From contig CAYXVE010000037.1 in assembly GCA_964468435.1 (NCBI GenBank), forward strand, positions 1 through 53,229: DNA of 53,229 bases, written 5' to 3'. The translations under genes were made by a program, and so were the position numbers. Source of the stretch: JBCCTX01 sp964468435 (GTDB lineage Bacteria; Bacteroidota; Bacteroidia; J057). How positions within the stretch are numbered: position 1 is the stretch's first letter; the number at the start of each line of letters is the position of its first letter. Shown piece by piece: positions 8,440-17,857 of this stretch. The notes below the pieces were generated by a model. It worked only from the letters and a program-made list of their open reading frames with translations, did no database searches and had not been told where the DNA came from.

Positions 8440-9556
8440 TATTTTATCATACTTTATGCTCATTGTACTGATGGAAATCATCAGTTGCAATACTCCAACA
8501 GCTTCTGAAAGCCCAGAAACTGAAAAAGAAATGACTGTAGAACAAATCGCATTGACAGCGGATCAACTGGAAATGGCTGGTGTGGAAGTGGGAACTGCTG
8601 AAAAAAGAGCCTTTGAAGAAGGAATTTCCTGTACAGGAGTCATCGATGTACCTCCACAAAATCTGGCGATCATCTGCGCCCCGATTGGAGGTTTTGTCAA
8701 AAAACTGTATCATATCCCTGGTGAATACCTGCGGAAAGGAGATCCAGTAGTCCTGATTGAGCATCCCAATATTATTCAGATGCAGCAGGATTATCTGGTG
8801 AGTAAAGGAAAAATGAGCTTTCTGAAAGCTGAATACAAGCGCAAGGAAGATCTCGTTTCCAGAGACGCGACAGCGCGCAGAGCCTTTGAAGAAGCGGAGT
8901 CCAACTATTTGGTGGAAATGGCACATCTAAAGGGTATGGAGGCCAAGCTTAATCTTATCGGCATTACACCACAACATCTGGATTCTGCCGGTGTGCAAAC
9001 TCAAATATTTGTACGGTCCCCCCTAAGTGGATACGTTACAAAAGTTTCCGCCAACACCGGACAATATGTCAACCCTGAAATGGAACTTGTCTCTGTGGTA
9101 AATAAACATCACATACATCTTGAACTGGCTGTATTTTCACAGGATGTCGCCAGGGTAAAAAAAGGCCAGAAGATTACATTTCAAATACCAGGAAATCCCG
9201 AAACCTACGAAGGAGATGTATATCTGCTTGGGCATCTGGTAGATGAGGAGCGCAAAAGTCTGAGTATTCACGGACATATTAAATTTAATAACTCCAATCA
9301 CTTTATCCCAGGCACTTATGTACATGCTGTTATCCAAACAGAAGCAGATTCTATCTATGCTGTACCTTCTGGCGCCATCACCCGGCAAGGAGACAATGCA
9401 TATGTATTTGTCCAAACCGATAGTTCTTTTCAGCGTCGTGAGGCAGAGATTGGAAGGGTTTTTGGCGACTGGATTGAAATTCGAACCATTGAAAATATAG
9501 CCATTGACAGCAGAATCGCTGTAAAGGGAGCGTACTATTTGCAGGGAAGTTTGTAA
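8429..9556 (+). CDS. cusB: CusB-type efflux membrane fusion lipoprotein
   Basis: The 375-residue HlyD-like adaptor has a lipobox at IISC (Cys20), so it is probably anchored by lipid to the inner membrane. Order: barrel-sandwich half (GFVKKLYHIPGEYLRKGDPVVLIEHP), helical hairpin (about 110-180), second sandwich half (VRSPLSGYVTKVSANTGQYV), beta-barrel and membrane-proximal domains (VPSGAITRQGDNAYVFVQ). It would connect the RND pump to the TolC-like part encoded by the preceding gene. The ATG lies inside the last codons of that gene (11-nt overlap). The His- and Met-rich N-terminal metal site of E. coli CusB is not evident. Confidence 0.92.
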   Translation: MNYNILSYFMLIVLMEIISCNTPTASESPETEKEMTVEQIALTADQLEMAGVEVGTAEKRAFEEGISCTGVIDVPPQNLAIICAPIGGFVKKLYHIPGEYLRKGDPVVLIEHPNIIQMQQDYLVSKGKMSFLKAEYKRKEDLVSRDATARRAFEEAESNYLVEMAHLKGMEAKLNLIGITPQHLDSAGVQTQIFVRSPLSGYVTKVSANTGQYVNPEMELVSVVNKHHIHLELAVFSQDVARVKKGQKITFQIPGNPETYEGDVYLLGHLVDEERKSLSIHGHIKFNNSNHFIPGTYVHAVIQTEADSIYAVPSGAITRQGDNAYVFVQTDSSFQRREAEIGRVFGDWIEIRTIENIAIDSRIAVKGAYYLQGSL

Positions 9557-9655
9557 GAAATGTGGACGCAGGTGTGTAATGTCTGAGCTGTTTACTAAGG
9601 AGAATGAAGGCACATGCTTGACTAAGCCAGTTCTACTTCCAGTGGTTTGTGTCAA

Positions 9656-10012
9656 TTACTTTCTCTTTAATGTTGCACCATTTAATCCTTTCCTGCCTTT
9701 ACAGTTGTCACTAATCAACGTAAAAGTAGCTTCATTTCCATTGATACTTACCCGATACATACCTCCGGAGTCCCTTTCGCACTTCATGGGGCCACTGATA
9801 TCTTTCATGGTCATTTTTCCATCTGCGAATGAATAAGTCCCTGTTACTTCCTTGGAACCATCTGATCCAAAGTCTATGGCATAGGTATTGTCGCTGTCGA
9901 ATATAATCGTGTAAGACCTTGAGCCAGCCTGAATAATCCAGCTACCTACAATATTAGCATTTGGAATGAACAATGAAAACAGAATAATGCCTGTTGCTAG
10001 TATAGATTTCAT
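9656..10012 (-). CDS. Small secreted lipocalin-like protein
   Basis: I choose the ATG at 10012 because it puts a clean signal peptide first (MKSILATGIILFSLFIPNA), giving 118 residues. A longer frame reaches 10057 but only adds a hydrophilic tail ahead of the signal. The mature part begins with VGSW (22-25), resembling the GxW motif of lipocalins, and continues as alternating beta strands (TYAIDFGSDGSKEVTGTYSF, GKMTMKD). Two cysteines (in GPMKCE and DNCKG) could form a disulfide. Small copies of this kind are common in Bacteroidota as lipocalin-like or META-like proteins with unknown ligand. It converges with cusB. Confidence 0.6.
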   Translation of the reverse strand: MKSILATGIILFSLFIPNANIVGSWIIQAGSRSYTIIFDSDNTYAIDFGSDGSKEVTGTYSFADGKMTMKDISGPMKCERDSGGMYRVSINGNEATFTLISDNCKGRKGLNGATLKRK

Positions 10013-10172
10013 AATCAAAAGTAATTTAGCATGAGAAAGAAAATTCGATCGTTTCATATAAAATTAACAACACGAATGCGTAAAAAAATGACGATTTTCC
10101 TATATTTTACACATTTGCATTTCTAGTAGCCTTATAGGCATCCCAATCAATTGCTGATTATTAACACAGATA

Positions 10173-13100
10173 TTGAAACAGATATTTCACACATATAAAC
10201 TCAGACTTACCAACCTCAGTCAGGCCAACAGATCCCTGAGGCTAAGTCGCCTCAGCAAGCGCAGAGATATCGATCTGACTCAACTAGCTTTTTTATATCA
10301 TTATAGTGCAGAAGAACTTCTAGAGCGGATCATAGCTGGTAAATCTGTCACCTTGATCCAGCGGCCAGATCCCAGACATGAGGCCACCAACCTTGCCGAT
10401 CGCAGACTAAACTATATCTACCGGCAGATACACACCATGTTTGAGGAAGCAGGTACCTACGATTTTTTCCTGGGTTATCCTTTTGTAGAGGGAAAATTTG
10501 TAGATGGAACAATTGCAAGATGTCCGGTTTTACTCTTCCCAGTCAGACTTGTCCGCAATCTATCTGGCAAACCTCGATGGAAAGTAACGTACCTCTCCGA
10601 TGAACCGATAGAATTCAATAAAACCTTTTTTCTAGCTTACGAACAATACCAGCAAGTCAGACTCCCTGATGCATTCTGGGAAGAAGAGATCGAACCGGAA
10701 AGCGATATACTTACCTGGACCAATCATTTATACCAAAAGATCCAGCAATATGAGATCGAAATAAATTTCAATTCTCAGCTCTTTGACTGTCAGGTACAGC
10801 AATTTCCCGACTATCTCAAGGCGACCATGGAGGCCTTTCCCATAGGTAAGCTTACCTTTAAGCCTCACGCCGTACTGGGGATCTATCCCCAATCGGACTC
10901 TGCCCTCCTTCAGGATTACGAACAGATCGAGACCCAACCAGATCAATTTAATACGTCCTGGTTTGGCACCCAAATTTCCCCTACTACAACCATCTATACT
11001 TCTGCATCGACTAATCCTTATATCAAGGAAGAGCACAGGTATTTTGTCACGCCTGTAGACCAGTCTCAGGAATACGCCCTGCTCAAAGTCAAAAACGGTC
11101 AATCGCTGGTGATTCATGGACCACCCGGAACGGGTAAATCCCAGGTTATCGTCAACCTAATCGCTGACGCCATGGCTCATGGCAAAAACGTATTGCTGGT
11201 ATCGCAAAAACGCGCTGCGCTAGACGTGGTCTTCAACCGGCTAGAAGCCCTGGGGCTGGGTCGATTTGCCGTCCTAATACACGATTACCGCCAGGATCGC
11301 AAGGCGATCTACGAGAAGATTCGCCGCCAGATTGATGACATCGATACCTTTCAGAAGGAGATCAACGATCTCAACATCACCCAGTGGGAGTACAACTACC
11401 AGATTACTTCCCGGGAGATCGACCGGATGACCCGCAAATACGATGAGCTCTTTGAAGCACTGACAAAGCCGCTGGACTGCGGCATGACCGCGCATCAACT
11501 TTACCTGGCTACTGAAAAAGAAGTGAATGTGCTACCTCTGCAGGCTATCGCCTACGATTGGACCAGAGCTGAACTGGACCTTTTCCTCGATCGACTCCAT
11601 ATATTTGCTGCCTATCAGACCTATCTCCTACCTGAGTACCCCTGGAAAAAACGGCTCTCTTTTCATCGCTATGGCCTGGAAGACAGACAACGGATCGAAG
11701 CAGCATTGGAAGCCCTGCCCGGTCAGTTGTCCGAGCTCCACAGGCAGTTTATCCCCCTACACCAAACGCTGAAAGCTGACATTCTGGACCTTCAGCACAA
11801 TGAGCGTTGTATAGCAGACTATCAAAAGGCTCAGACATATATCTCTGATCTTGAAACCAAGGATCAGTTACTGGATCTTCAGGAAGATAACCGGGAATCA
11901 GATGTGGTCAGAAGCATACTGGATGGATTTGATCAGAAAATACATGCATTGGATCGACTTTCCTATCTGGATGAAGGACACTGGCGCATATATGGCACGA
12001 TCACTAAGCATCTGACCCACTACCGGAAATTGCAGGACAAAGGAATACGCTGGATATCCCTACCTTATCAACGGGCAAGATGGTTTGTCAAAAGGCTGTT
12101 GAAGGAACAGGAAGCACCACTGGATGATGTTAATGTAGACATGCTGACTAAAGATTGGGAGAAATTTCGCGCCCTTCACCGTCTGTACGTTGAAGAACAC
12201 GATCATGCTTTTACCGGAGATTTTCCCTTACTCAATTCTCAATTCGATAAAAAGGCATGGATACAGCAAAAGCGGGAATGCCTAACTGCATATGATTTTT
12301 TAAATAAACTGGACTACTTTCCCGGACTGCCTGCTGTATTCCGGTACAAGTTGGGAGGACATGAATGGGAGCAAACACTATCGGTTGTACAAAAACTGGA
12401 TAGATTCACACAAGATGTATTGCAATTCAGGCAACAATGGATAATATTTCTCCATGCAGATCAAATAGCTCCCATTTTTCAGGCAATCTCCAGTCCTGAT
12501 CAGATAAGGGATTATCTGATCCATTTGCAGGAGCGTTTTCGAGTGGACTTTGAATTTATTAAGCAGATTGACGTCCTCCTGGCAGATGGCGTGCGTGGTG
12601 AAGCCGATGTACTGGACCTGCTAGCCCCCTGGTTTGCTCAATATCCGGAAGTGGATGTATTGTCAAAAAGGGTGAGAGACAGCGTCTACCACTTTTGGCT
12701 GGAAAGGGCAGAGCAGATGAATCCTATCCTGGCAGAAGTGAGTACGCGCAACTGGGACCTTCAGGCTACTCAATATGGAGAAAAGGTACAAGAAAGCCGC
12801 AAGCGGGTCGTGGAGTTGATTCATCGGCGCATCAAGGAGCGCATCATTGGAATCATCGAATACAACCGGCTAAACAATCCTGTTACCTATCGCAATATTT
12901 ATCATCAGGTGAGTAAAAAACGTAGGATCTGGGCGGTGAGAAAACTGGTAGCGAAAACCTGGAAAGAAGGACTGAAGGAGTTGGTTCCCTGCTGGATGGC
13001 CTCGCCGGAGTCTGCTTCGGCGATTTTCCCGATGGAAAAGGATTTCTTTGACCTGGTGGTATTCGACGAAGCGTCTCAGTGCTTTGTGGAGCGGGCCATA

Positions 13101-14318
13101 CCCCTCATGCTACGAGGCAGGCAGGTAGTAATTGCTGGTGATGGCCAGCAGTTACAGCCTTTGAACCTGTATCAGGTTCGCTATGACGATGCAGAGAGCG
13201 AGTATGTAGAGAGCGAAATTGCCCTTGAGGTAGAGAGCATCCTGGATCTAGCCAAAACTTCACTCCAGGAAGTGCGCCTGAACTGGCACTACCGCTCTCA
13301 GCAAGCTGCGCTGATCAACTTCTCCAACCATGCCTTCTACGAAGGCAAGCTGCAGGTAGCACCACGTGCGAAGCAGGACACATCCTATATCCCTCCGCTG
13401 GAGTGGATCGCTATAGGGGGCCATTGGCGGGACAACCGCAACATGGAGGAAGCGACCGAGGTCGTCCGCCTTATCCTGCGGCTGATTCAGCATCCGGATC
13501 AGCCATCAATCGGTATTGTAACCTTCAACTTTCACCAGCAGGAGTTGATCAAGGATCTACTGGAAGCCGAACTAATCGACCTGAACGAAACTGATCCCGA
13601 AATGGCCCATAAGCTACAACAGGTAATGTTCCGTACCGGAGATAGCGATTTTCAGGGCATTTTCGTGAAGAACATTGAAAATGTTCAGGGAGATGAACGC
13701 GATGTGATCATCTTTTCTGTAGCCTACGGCTACAATGAGCGTGGTACGCTTAGCACACAATTTGGCCTGCTAAGTCAGCAGGGCGGTGAAAACCGCCTCA
13801 ACGTCGCGATCACACGTGCGCGAAAAAAGATCTACGTGATCTGTAGTTTTCCCCCCAGCGACCTCCAGGTCGAAGGCGCCAAAAACGACGGTCCTCGCCT
13901 ATTCAAAGCTTATCTGCAATATGTTAAAGCCATCAGCGATGGACGCAAAGCTTACGCCCATCAGCTCCTTGGCAATCAGGATGTGGAGCCTGAGATTTTT
14001 AATCAAACAAATCTCATTGCCAGTTTCCTGGCAGATAAAATAAGCCAGAAAGGTTATTGGGTAGAGCAGCATGTGGGCGAAACTTCGTACAAGCTTGACC
14101 TAGCGGTCAAGGCTACACGGAATGCTGCAGACTATCTACTGGGCATCGAATGCGAGGGGCCTTACTATTTCAGTGGGGCCACGAGCAAGGAGCGGGAAAT
14201 CTACCGCCCGGCATTGCTGCGCGCCTTTGGCTGGCGCTTGCACAGGGTCTGGGCTAGGAATTTCTGGCTGGATCCAGCGGGTGAGGTGGAGCGGATTATG
14301 AAGCGATTGATGTCTTGA
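10173..14318 (+). CDS. DUF4011-type SF1 helicase with C-terminal Vsr/MTES_1575-like endonuclease
   Basis: A 1381-residue protein starting with TTG. No ATG occurs before residue 88, and the conserved N-terminal NLSQANRSLRLSRL block needs the upstream start. The N-terminal DUF4011-like region is followed by an SF1 (Upf1-like) helicase: Walker A GPPGTGKS (316-323), a long helical insert, Walker B VVFDEASQ (D965, E966), GDGQQLQPL, NWHYRSQ, ENVQGDERDVIIFS and RLNVAITRARK (about 1208-1218). The C-terminus is a PD-(D/E)XK nuclease with D1309 in YKLDLAV and E1326-C-E1328 in GIECEG, then FGWRLHRVWARNFW, typical of the MTES_1575 family. This order resembles single-gene anti-phage proteins. The gene stands alone, with hairpin-rich non-coding DNA downstream. 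Confidence 0.85.
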   Translation: MKQIFHTYKLRLTNLSQANRSLRLSRLSKRRDIDLTQLAFLYHYSAEELLERIIAGKSVTLIQRPDPRHEATNLADRRLNYIYRQIHTMFEEAGTYDFFLGYPFVEGKFVDGTIARCPVLLFPVRLVRNLSGKPRWKVTYLSDEPIEFNKTFFLAYEQYQQVRLPDAFWEEEIEPESDILTWTNHLYQKIQQYEIEINFNSQLFDCQVQQFPDYLKATMEAFPIGKLTFKPHAVLGIYPQSDSALLQDYEQIETQPDQFNTSWFGTQISPTTTIYTSASTNPYIKEEHRYFVTPVDQSQEYALLKVKNGQSLVIHGPPGTGKSQVIVNLIADAMAHGKNVLLVSQKRAALDVVFNRLEALGLGRFAVLIHDYRQDRKAIYEKIRRQIDDIDTFQKEINDLNITQWEYNYQITSREIDRMTRKYDELFEALTKPLDCGMTAHQLYLATEKEVNVLPLQAIAYDWTRAELDLFLDRLHIFAAYQTYLLPEYPWKKRLSFHRYGLEDRQRIEAALEALPGQLSELHRQFIPLHQTLKADILDLQHNERCIADYQKAQTYISDLETKDQLLDLQEDNRESDVVRSILDGFDQKIHALDRLSYLDEGHWRIYGTITKHLTHYRKLQDKGIRWISLPYQRARWFVKRLLKEQEAPLDDVNVDMLTKDWEKFRALHRLYVEEHDHAFTGDFPLLNSQFDKKAWIQQKRECLTAYDFLNKLDYFPGLPAVFRYKLGGHEWEQTLSVVQKLDRFTQDVLQFRQQWIIFLHADQIAPIFQAISSPDQIRDYLIHLQERFRVDFEFIKQIDVLLADGVRGEADVLDLLAPWFAQYPEVDVLSKRVRDSVYHFWLERAEQMNPILAEVSTRNWDLQATQYGEKVQESRKRVVELIHRRIKERIIGIIEYNRLNNPVTYRNIYHQVSKKRRIWAVRKLVAKTWKEGLKELVPCWMASPESASAIFPMEKDFFDLVVFDEASQCFVERAIPLMLRGRQVVIAGDGQQLQPLNLYQVRYDDAESEYVESEIALEVESILDLAKTSLQEVRLNWHYRSQQAALINFSNHAFYEGKLQVAPRAKQDTSYIPPLEWIAIGGHWRDNRNMEEATEVVRLILRLIQHPDQPSIGIVTFNFHQQELIKDLLEAELIDLNETDPEMAHKLQQVMFRTGDSDFQGIFVKNIENVQGDERDVIIFSVAYGYNERGTLSTQFGLLSQQGGENRLNVAITRARKKIYVICSFPPSDLQVEGAKNDGPRLFKAYLQYVKAISDGRKAYAHQLLGNQDVEPEIFNQTNLIASFLADKISQKGYWVEQHVGETSYKLDLAVKATRNAADYLLGIECEGPYYFSGATSKEREIYRPALLRAFGWRLHRVWARNFWLDPAGEVERIMKRLMS

Positions 14319-14949
14319 CTATGAATTAATAATCAACATTCTAGCTATCAAGTAATATTCGAAATATTGATTTAATTGATAAGACTTACTGGTATAGGGG
14401 CAAGATGCTTACACGTGCTAACTACAGTAAGTACTGCGACAATATTATGCATATATTAAGACCGCCCGTTGATCACCTGATAGATATCTACTGACCCCCA
14501 GAATTTCTCATGGCGAAATTCTACCCCCCTTGACCCACCACACACTCCATGTAAAGGGAGCAAGATGGCTCCATGAATACTCAAGACACACACGAAAAAT
14601 GGGTCTATGAAGGGAATAATCTGTATGCTCAGGCGTGGAAGGATTTGGTAACGGTGGGATGAGACGCCCATAGGGCGAGACATGCCGGGACAGTGTCTCT
14701 ACTGTTTTTGCAAACAATATCTTGTTTGTTGGATTGAATTGCTTTTTGTAAGAAGCAATTTTGTACTATTTTGCTTTGTATATAAATCAAAATTATCATG
14801 GAACATCTGATCATTCGGTATGGAGAAAGTATAAGGAGTATCATTCTGTCGTTCGTGGGTGCCTATGGAGTAAGATTGACTTCCGTTAATCCCTAAAATT
14901 GTGTGGGGTCCATTGTCCATAGTCAGTTGTCTAATTTAAAAAATCACTT
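14319..14949. other. Non-coding region, 630 nt, with a cluster of hairpins
   Basis: No supported gene is seen on either strand; short frames such as the minus-strand one at 14699-14920 match nothing I recognise. The middle part (14557-14760) holds five stem-loops in about 200 nt: GGAGC/GCTCC (14557-14572), CGCCC/GGGCG (14665-14677), GAGACA/TGTCTC (14677-14699), CAAACAA/TTGTTTG (14711-14728) and AATTGCTT/AAGCAATT (14737-14760). GAGAC/GTCTC hairpins are common in dispersed small repeats. The region could hold a small RNA, a decayed element, or terminators of the upstream gene. Confidence 0.5.
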
Positions 14950-15564
14950 ATGCCCGAAAATAAAAGAGAAACGTTATCTGTAGGTCTGCTTGCCTATGGT
15001 GTGGTAGCCTTACTCGTCGTAATTGCTGCCTGGCAGTTCATCTTCGATCAAAGCGGTTCCATTGGTACTGCCCCTCCGAAGGTACAACAAGGTACATTGG
15101 CGGTATTACCTTTTGCCAACAAAACGGAAGAAGAGAACTTAAACGACTTGGGATATATCGCTGCGGATTGGATTGCAAACGTTCTTCGTGAGACGCGAAG
15201 TGAACAAGTAGTATTAGCTGAAGAAGTTCGAAAGCATATTGAAAAAGCGAATCTAAACGGAAAGTCCCGGGCGTTTGCCGATGCTACCCAGTCCAATTAT
15301 TTTCTCTTAGGGTCTTATGAGATGGAGGAAGATTCCCTGATCATGAGCATGAGATTGATTGGGGCAACCAGCGGAATGAAGATCAATCGTTTTCCTGAAT
15401 TATCTTCAGGAGTTAAAGATCCTATGAAATTGGTCAGTAATGCTGCGAAGATGATCCAGCAATATTTTGAAGTGGATTCTGCGCAGTTTCAGTCAAAACT
15501 ACTTTTGGATTATGATACTTATAAGGAGAAAATTAAGATGGATCAAATAGAAAATGATTCCTAA
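14950..15564 (+). CDS. Membrane-anchored TolB/FlgO-like domain protein
   Basis: A 204-residue protein with one N-terminal TM helix (about 10-33) followed by a TolB-N/FlgO-like fold beginning at TLAVLPFANKTEEENL and continuing DLGYIAADWIANVLRE. This nucleotide-fold module usually occurs in front of TPR repeats in bacterial kinases, cyclases and winged-helix regulators. Here it is attached to a membrane anchor and the protein ends early, shortly after ...IQQYFEVDS. The stop codon at 15562-15564 lies at the very edge of the 55-bp segment duplicated around the assembly gap, so the true C-terminus may be longer if the junction is misassembled. The location is periplasmic if the helix is N-in. Function unknown. 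Confidence 0.6.
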   Translation: MPENKRETLSVGLLAYGVVALLVVIAAWQFIFDQSGSIGTAPPKVQQGTLAVLPFANKTEEENLNDLGYIAADWIANVLRETRSEQVVLAEEVRKHIEKANLNGKSRAFADATQSNYFLLGSYEMEEDSLIMSMRLIGATSGMKINRFPELSSGVKDPMKLVSNAAKMIQQYFEVDSAQFQSKLLLDYDTYKEKIKMDQIENDS

Positions 15565-15772
15565 AATTTCTAATCCATTGCATAATGCCCTCAAGGCAGA
15601 ATTTGTTACAACAAAGCNNNNNNNNNNNNNNNNNNNNNNNNNNNNNNNNNNNNNNNNNNNNNNNNNNNNNNNNNNNNNNNNNNNNNNNNNNNNNNNNNNN
15701 NNNNNNNNNNNNNNNNNAAAATTTCTAATCCATTGCATAATGCCCTCAAGGCAGAATTTGTTACAACAAAGC
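15563..15772. repeat. 55-bp direct repeat flanking a 100-N assembly gap
   Basis: Positions 15563-15617 and 15718-15772 are identical over 55 bp, and exactly 100 N separate them (15618-15717). This is what a scaffold looks like when two contigs end in the same k-mer overlap of an assembly graph, so the duplication is probably artificial. The real sequence may contain one copy, or a collapsed repeat. Confidence 0.9.
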
Positions 15773-15819
15773 CCTGCCTCAAGAATCATAATCTTTTAAG
15801 GATTCATCATAATAAATCT

Positions 15820-17643
15820 CTATCTCCGCCCAGCCAATTGATTATTGTTTGGAGATACAATTCCTCTTACAAGACTCATATAGCCGATCATCATCTCCTC
15901 GAAGCTCTGTTCGCCCCAGTAAACGGGTTTATTCGGTTCTGGATTGTATTTATTCTGGGCAGAGTTGTCAAAGGTTGCTTCGCACAGGATCTTCGATCCT
16001 GCAGGAAGTGAGACAGGCTCTTCCAGCTTATAACCGCGTTGCCAGTTGAAATTGTAATTGGGTACGGATAGCAGTAGCTCTTCCGTACCATCGGGATAGA
16101 TCGCCGTGTATTTCATGCTCTTACCACGGAAGTGCATATGGGGAAACATACTGTAGAGGGTTACTGGCTCGTCGAAATGGTAAGTAGCTTCTACCGGATA
16201 GTCTTTGGCATGTGGTGGAATTTCAAATGTTGCATTGTAAGGTCCAATGACCAAATATTCTTGGGTAGCAGGTTTATCCGAAAAATAGATACCTATCTGT
16301 GTTGCATCTTTTTCTTCGCGGCCCGTAGGTGTGTAGTGAAGCTGGAATTCAAGTTTCGAGCCAGCAGGCAAATATCTGCCTGATCCTTCGGGGAATACTT
16401 CGGGTTCCATACCTGGGGCATAGGTGGCAAACAGCCCTGTAAGCCAACGGCTATCCCTCTCGATGGGTTCTTTATGACCATTCGGATAAATTACCGCTAC
16501 CAGACAGTGATGTAGTACAGCTCGATTTCCAGGAATTACATCTACAGCTTTTACCCATTTTCCCTCTTTCAACCCTATATCCTGCTCCACATACCTGTAG
16601 TCCAGTACGCCAGTAGCTGGAATCAATTGTGTATCCAATTCTACAATGATATCGGGTTCTCCCAATGCCCATGCAATCTCTTGAGGAGGATTTTCTTTCA
16701 GAGGATCTTTACCTTTTCCACGGGGAGAACCCGCTTCGATCCAGTGTACAATGGCCTGCCGTTGTTCAGAAGTCAAGGAAATGTCATTCTGATAATCTTT
16801 CACATGTGGATCTGCATGCCAGGGCGGCATCCTGCGGGTGCGTATCACTTCACGGATCATAGGCGACCATCCTCTGACTACTTCATAGCTAGTCATAGCC
16901 CAGGGAGCGATCCCATTGGGAATATGACACTGCTGACATACGCTCCGCAAAATAGGTGCAATATCTGTAGCATAATCTGGTACATTGGCTGCCAGTTCCT
17001 GAGGTTCGGTTAGCGGAACAATACATCCGGGAGACTTCACGCGCTTTTCAGCGATAGGTTCACCTGTGAGAAACGCGTCTATGGCATCTGCCAGATAGCG
17101 GTTATCCGCCTCGGGCTTCTGGGTTTCGTAATGTAAACGGTCGTCTACGGGGCCTCTGTAAAGGATCTCCCAGGTTTCGGGATCGACGAGAATGGCTTCT
17201 GCAGTTCGCTCTATCTGAAGAGCTTCCGCTACCAGTTGGTCTTCATCTATCAATATGGGAAAATCTATATCAAAGTCCTGGGTTTCCTGGGCAATATTTT
17301 CTCTGTTATCCTGTATGTTGGCGTTGATCAGAAAAAATTTGACCCCTTTCTCTTCGTATTCATCTCTCACTTCTTCCAGGGTTGGTAGTGCATTTCTCAC
17401 GATGGGACAGCCATTGCCATGTGTGTAAAGCACGATAGCTTCCGCATCATCATAGTAATATAAATTGTGAAAATACCCATACTGATCGTAAAGGCCGAAG
17501 TTGTCCACATTTGACACTTCCTTGATTTGGTGAGGTGCCCTTTCTTCCTGAGAAGTACGTTCTGAATTACAGGAATAGAACATAACAAAAGGAATCGACA
17601 GAATTGTCATCCCCATTCTTTTCAGCAGTCTTGGAAAGTTCAT
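15820..17643 (-). CDS. Lipoprotein fusion: redoxin, cytochrome c and copper type II monooxygenase-like (PHM-fold) domains
   Basis: A 607-residue lipoprotein (lipobox FYSC, Cys25). Residues about 45-195 are a thioredoxin/AhpC-TSA-like domain with one cysteine in GNGCP (C79). Residues about 220-310 carry a heme c site CQQCH (236-240) with MPPWHADP as the likely distal-Met region. Residues about 325-595 match the two-copper fold of peptidylglycine/dopamine beta-monooxygenases: HH (378-379), LHYTPTG (H436), HMHFRG (H502, H504) and EEMMIGYM (M584/M585), in the same order as the three CuA histidines and the CuB His-His-Met. It would act outside the cytoplasm as a copper-dependent hydroxylase or redox sensor fed by its own heme. 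The substrate is unknown. It stands alone, next to the contig gap. Confidence 0.85.
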   Translation of the reverse strand: MNFPRLLKRMGMTILSIPFVMFYSCNSERTSQEERAPHQIKEVSNVDNFGLYDQYGYFHNLYYYDDAEAIVLYTHGNGCPIVRNALPTLEEVRDEYEEKGVKFFLINANIQDNRENIAQETQDFDIDFPILIDEDQLVAEALQIERTAEAILVDPETWEILYRGPVDDRLHYETQKPEADNRYLADAIDAFLTGEPIAEKRVKSPGCIVPLTEPQELAANVPDYATDIAPILRSVCQQCHIPNGIAPWAMTSYEVVRGWSPMIREVIRTRRMPPWHADPHVKDYQNDISLTSEQRQAIVHWIEAGSPRGKGKDPLKENPPQEIAWALGEPDIIVELDTQLIPATGVLDYRYVEQDIGLKEGKWVKAVDVIPGNRAVLHHCLVAVIYPNGHKEPIERDSRWLTGLFATYAPGMEPEVFPEGSGRYLPAGSKLEFQLHYTPTGREEKDATQIGIYFSDKPATQEYLVIGPYNATFEIPPHAKDYPVEATYHFDEPVTLYSMFPHMHFRGKSMKYTAIYPDGTEELLLSVPNYNFNWQRGYKLEEPVSLPAGSKILCEATFDNSAQNKYNPEPNKPVYWGEQSFEEMMIGYMSLVRGIVSPNNNQLAGRR

Positions 17644-17857
17644 ACGGTTTCTTCTTGCATCAATGGATGTATGGTCATTGGAGGGTAAAGATCATAAAAA
17701 TGAAGGACAAAGCATAATGAGATGACGCTGATTGGACTAATAGAGATCATGTATGCTGATTAAAGCGTACGCTGATACCACTGATGGAATGGATAGATGC
17801 AAACCATCTGCAAAAACCAGTTTCAATCAATAATATCAGCGTCAAAAAAATGTATGA

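Noticed and set aside
14557..14760. CRISPR array
   Set aside because: The hairpins differ from one another and there are no equal repeats with regular spacers; no cas genes are nearby.
14699..14920. 73-codon frame on the minus strand
   Set aside because: No recognisable motif, covers the hairpin region, and has no support from context.
15563..15772. Real mobile-element target duplication
   Set aside because: The 55-bp length and the exact 100-N spacer fit an assembly overlap better, and no element end is visible.
15499..15799. Reading frames running through the N gap on both strands
   Set aside because: They are products of translating N and of the duplicated 55 bp.
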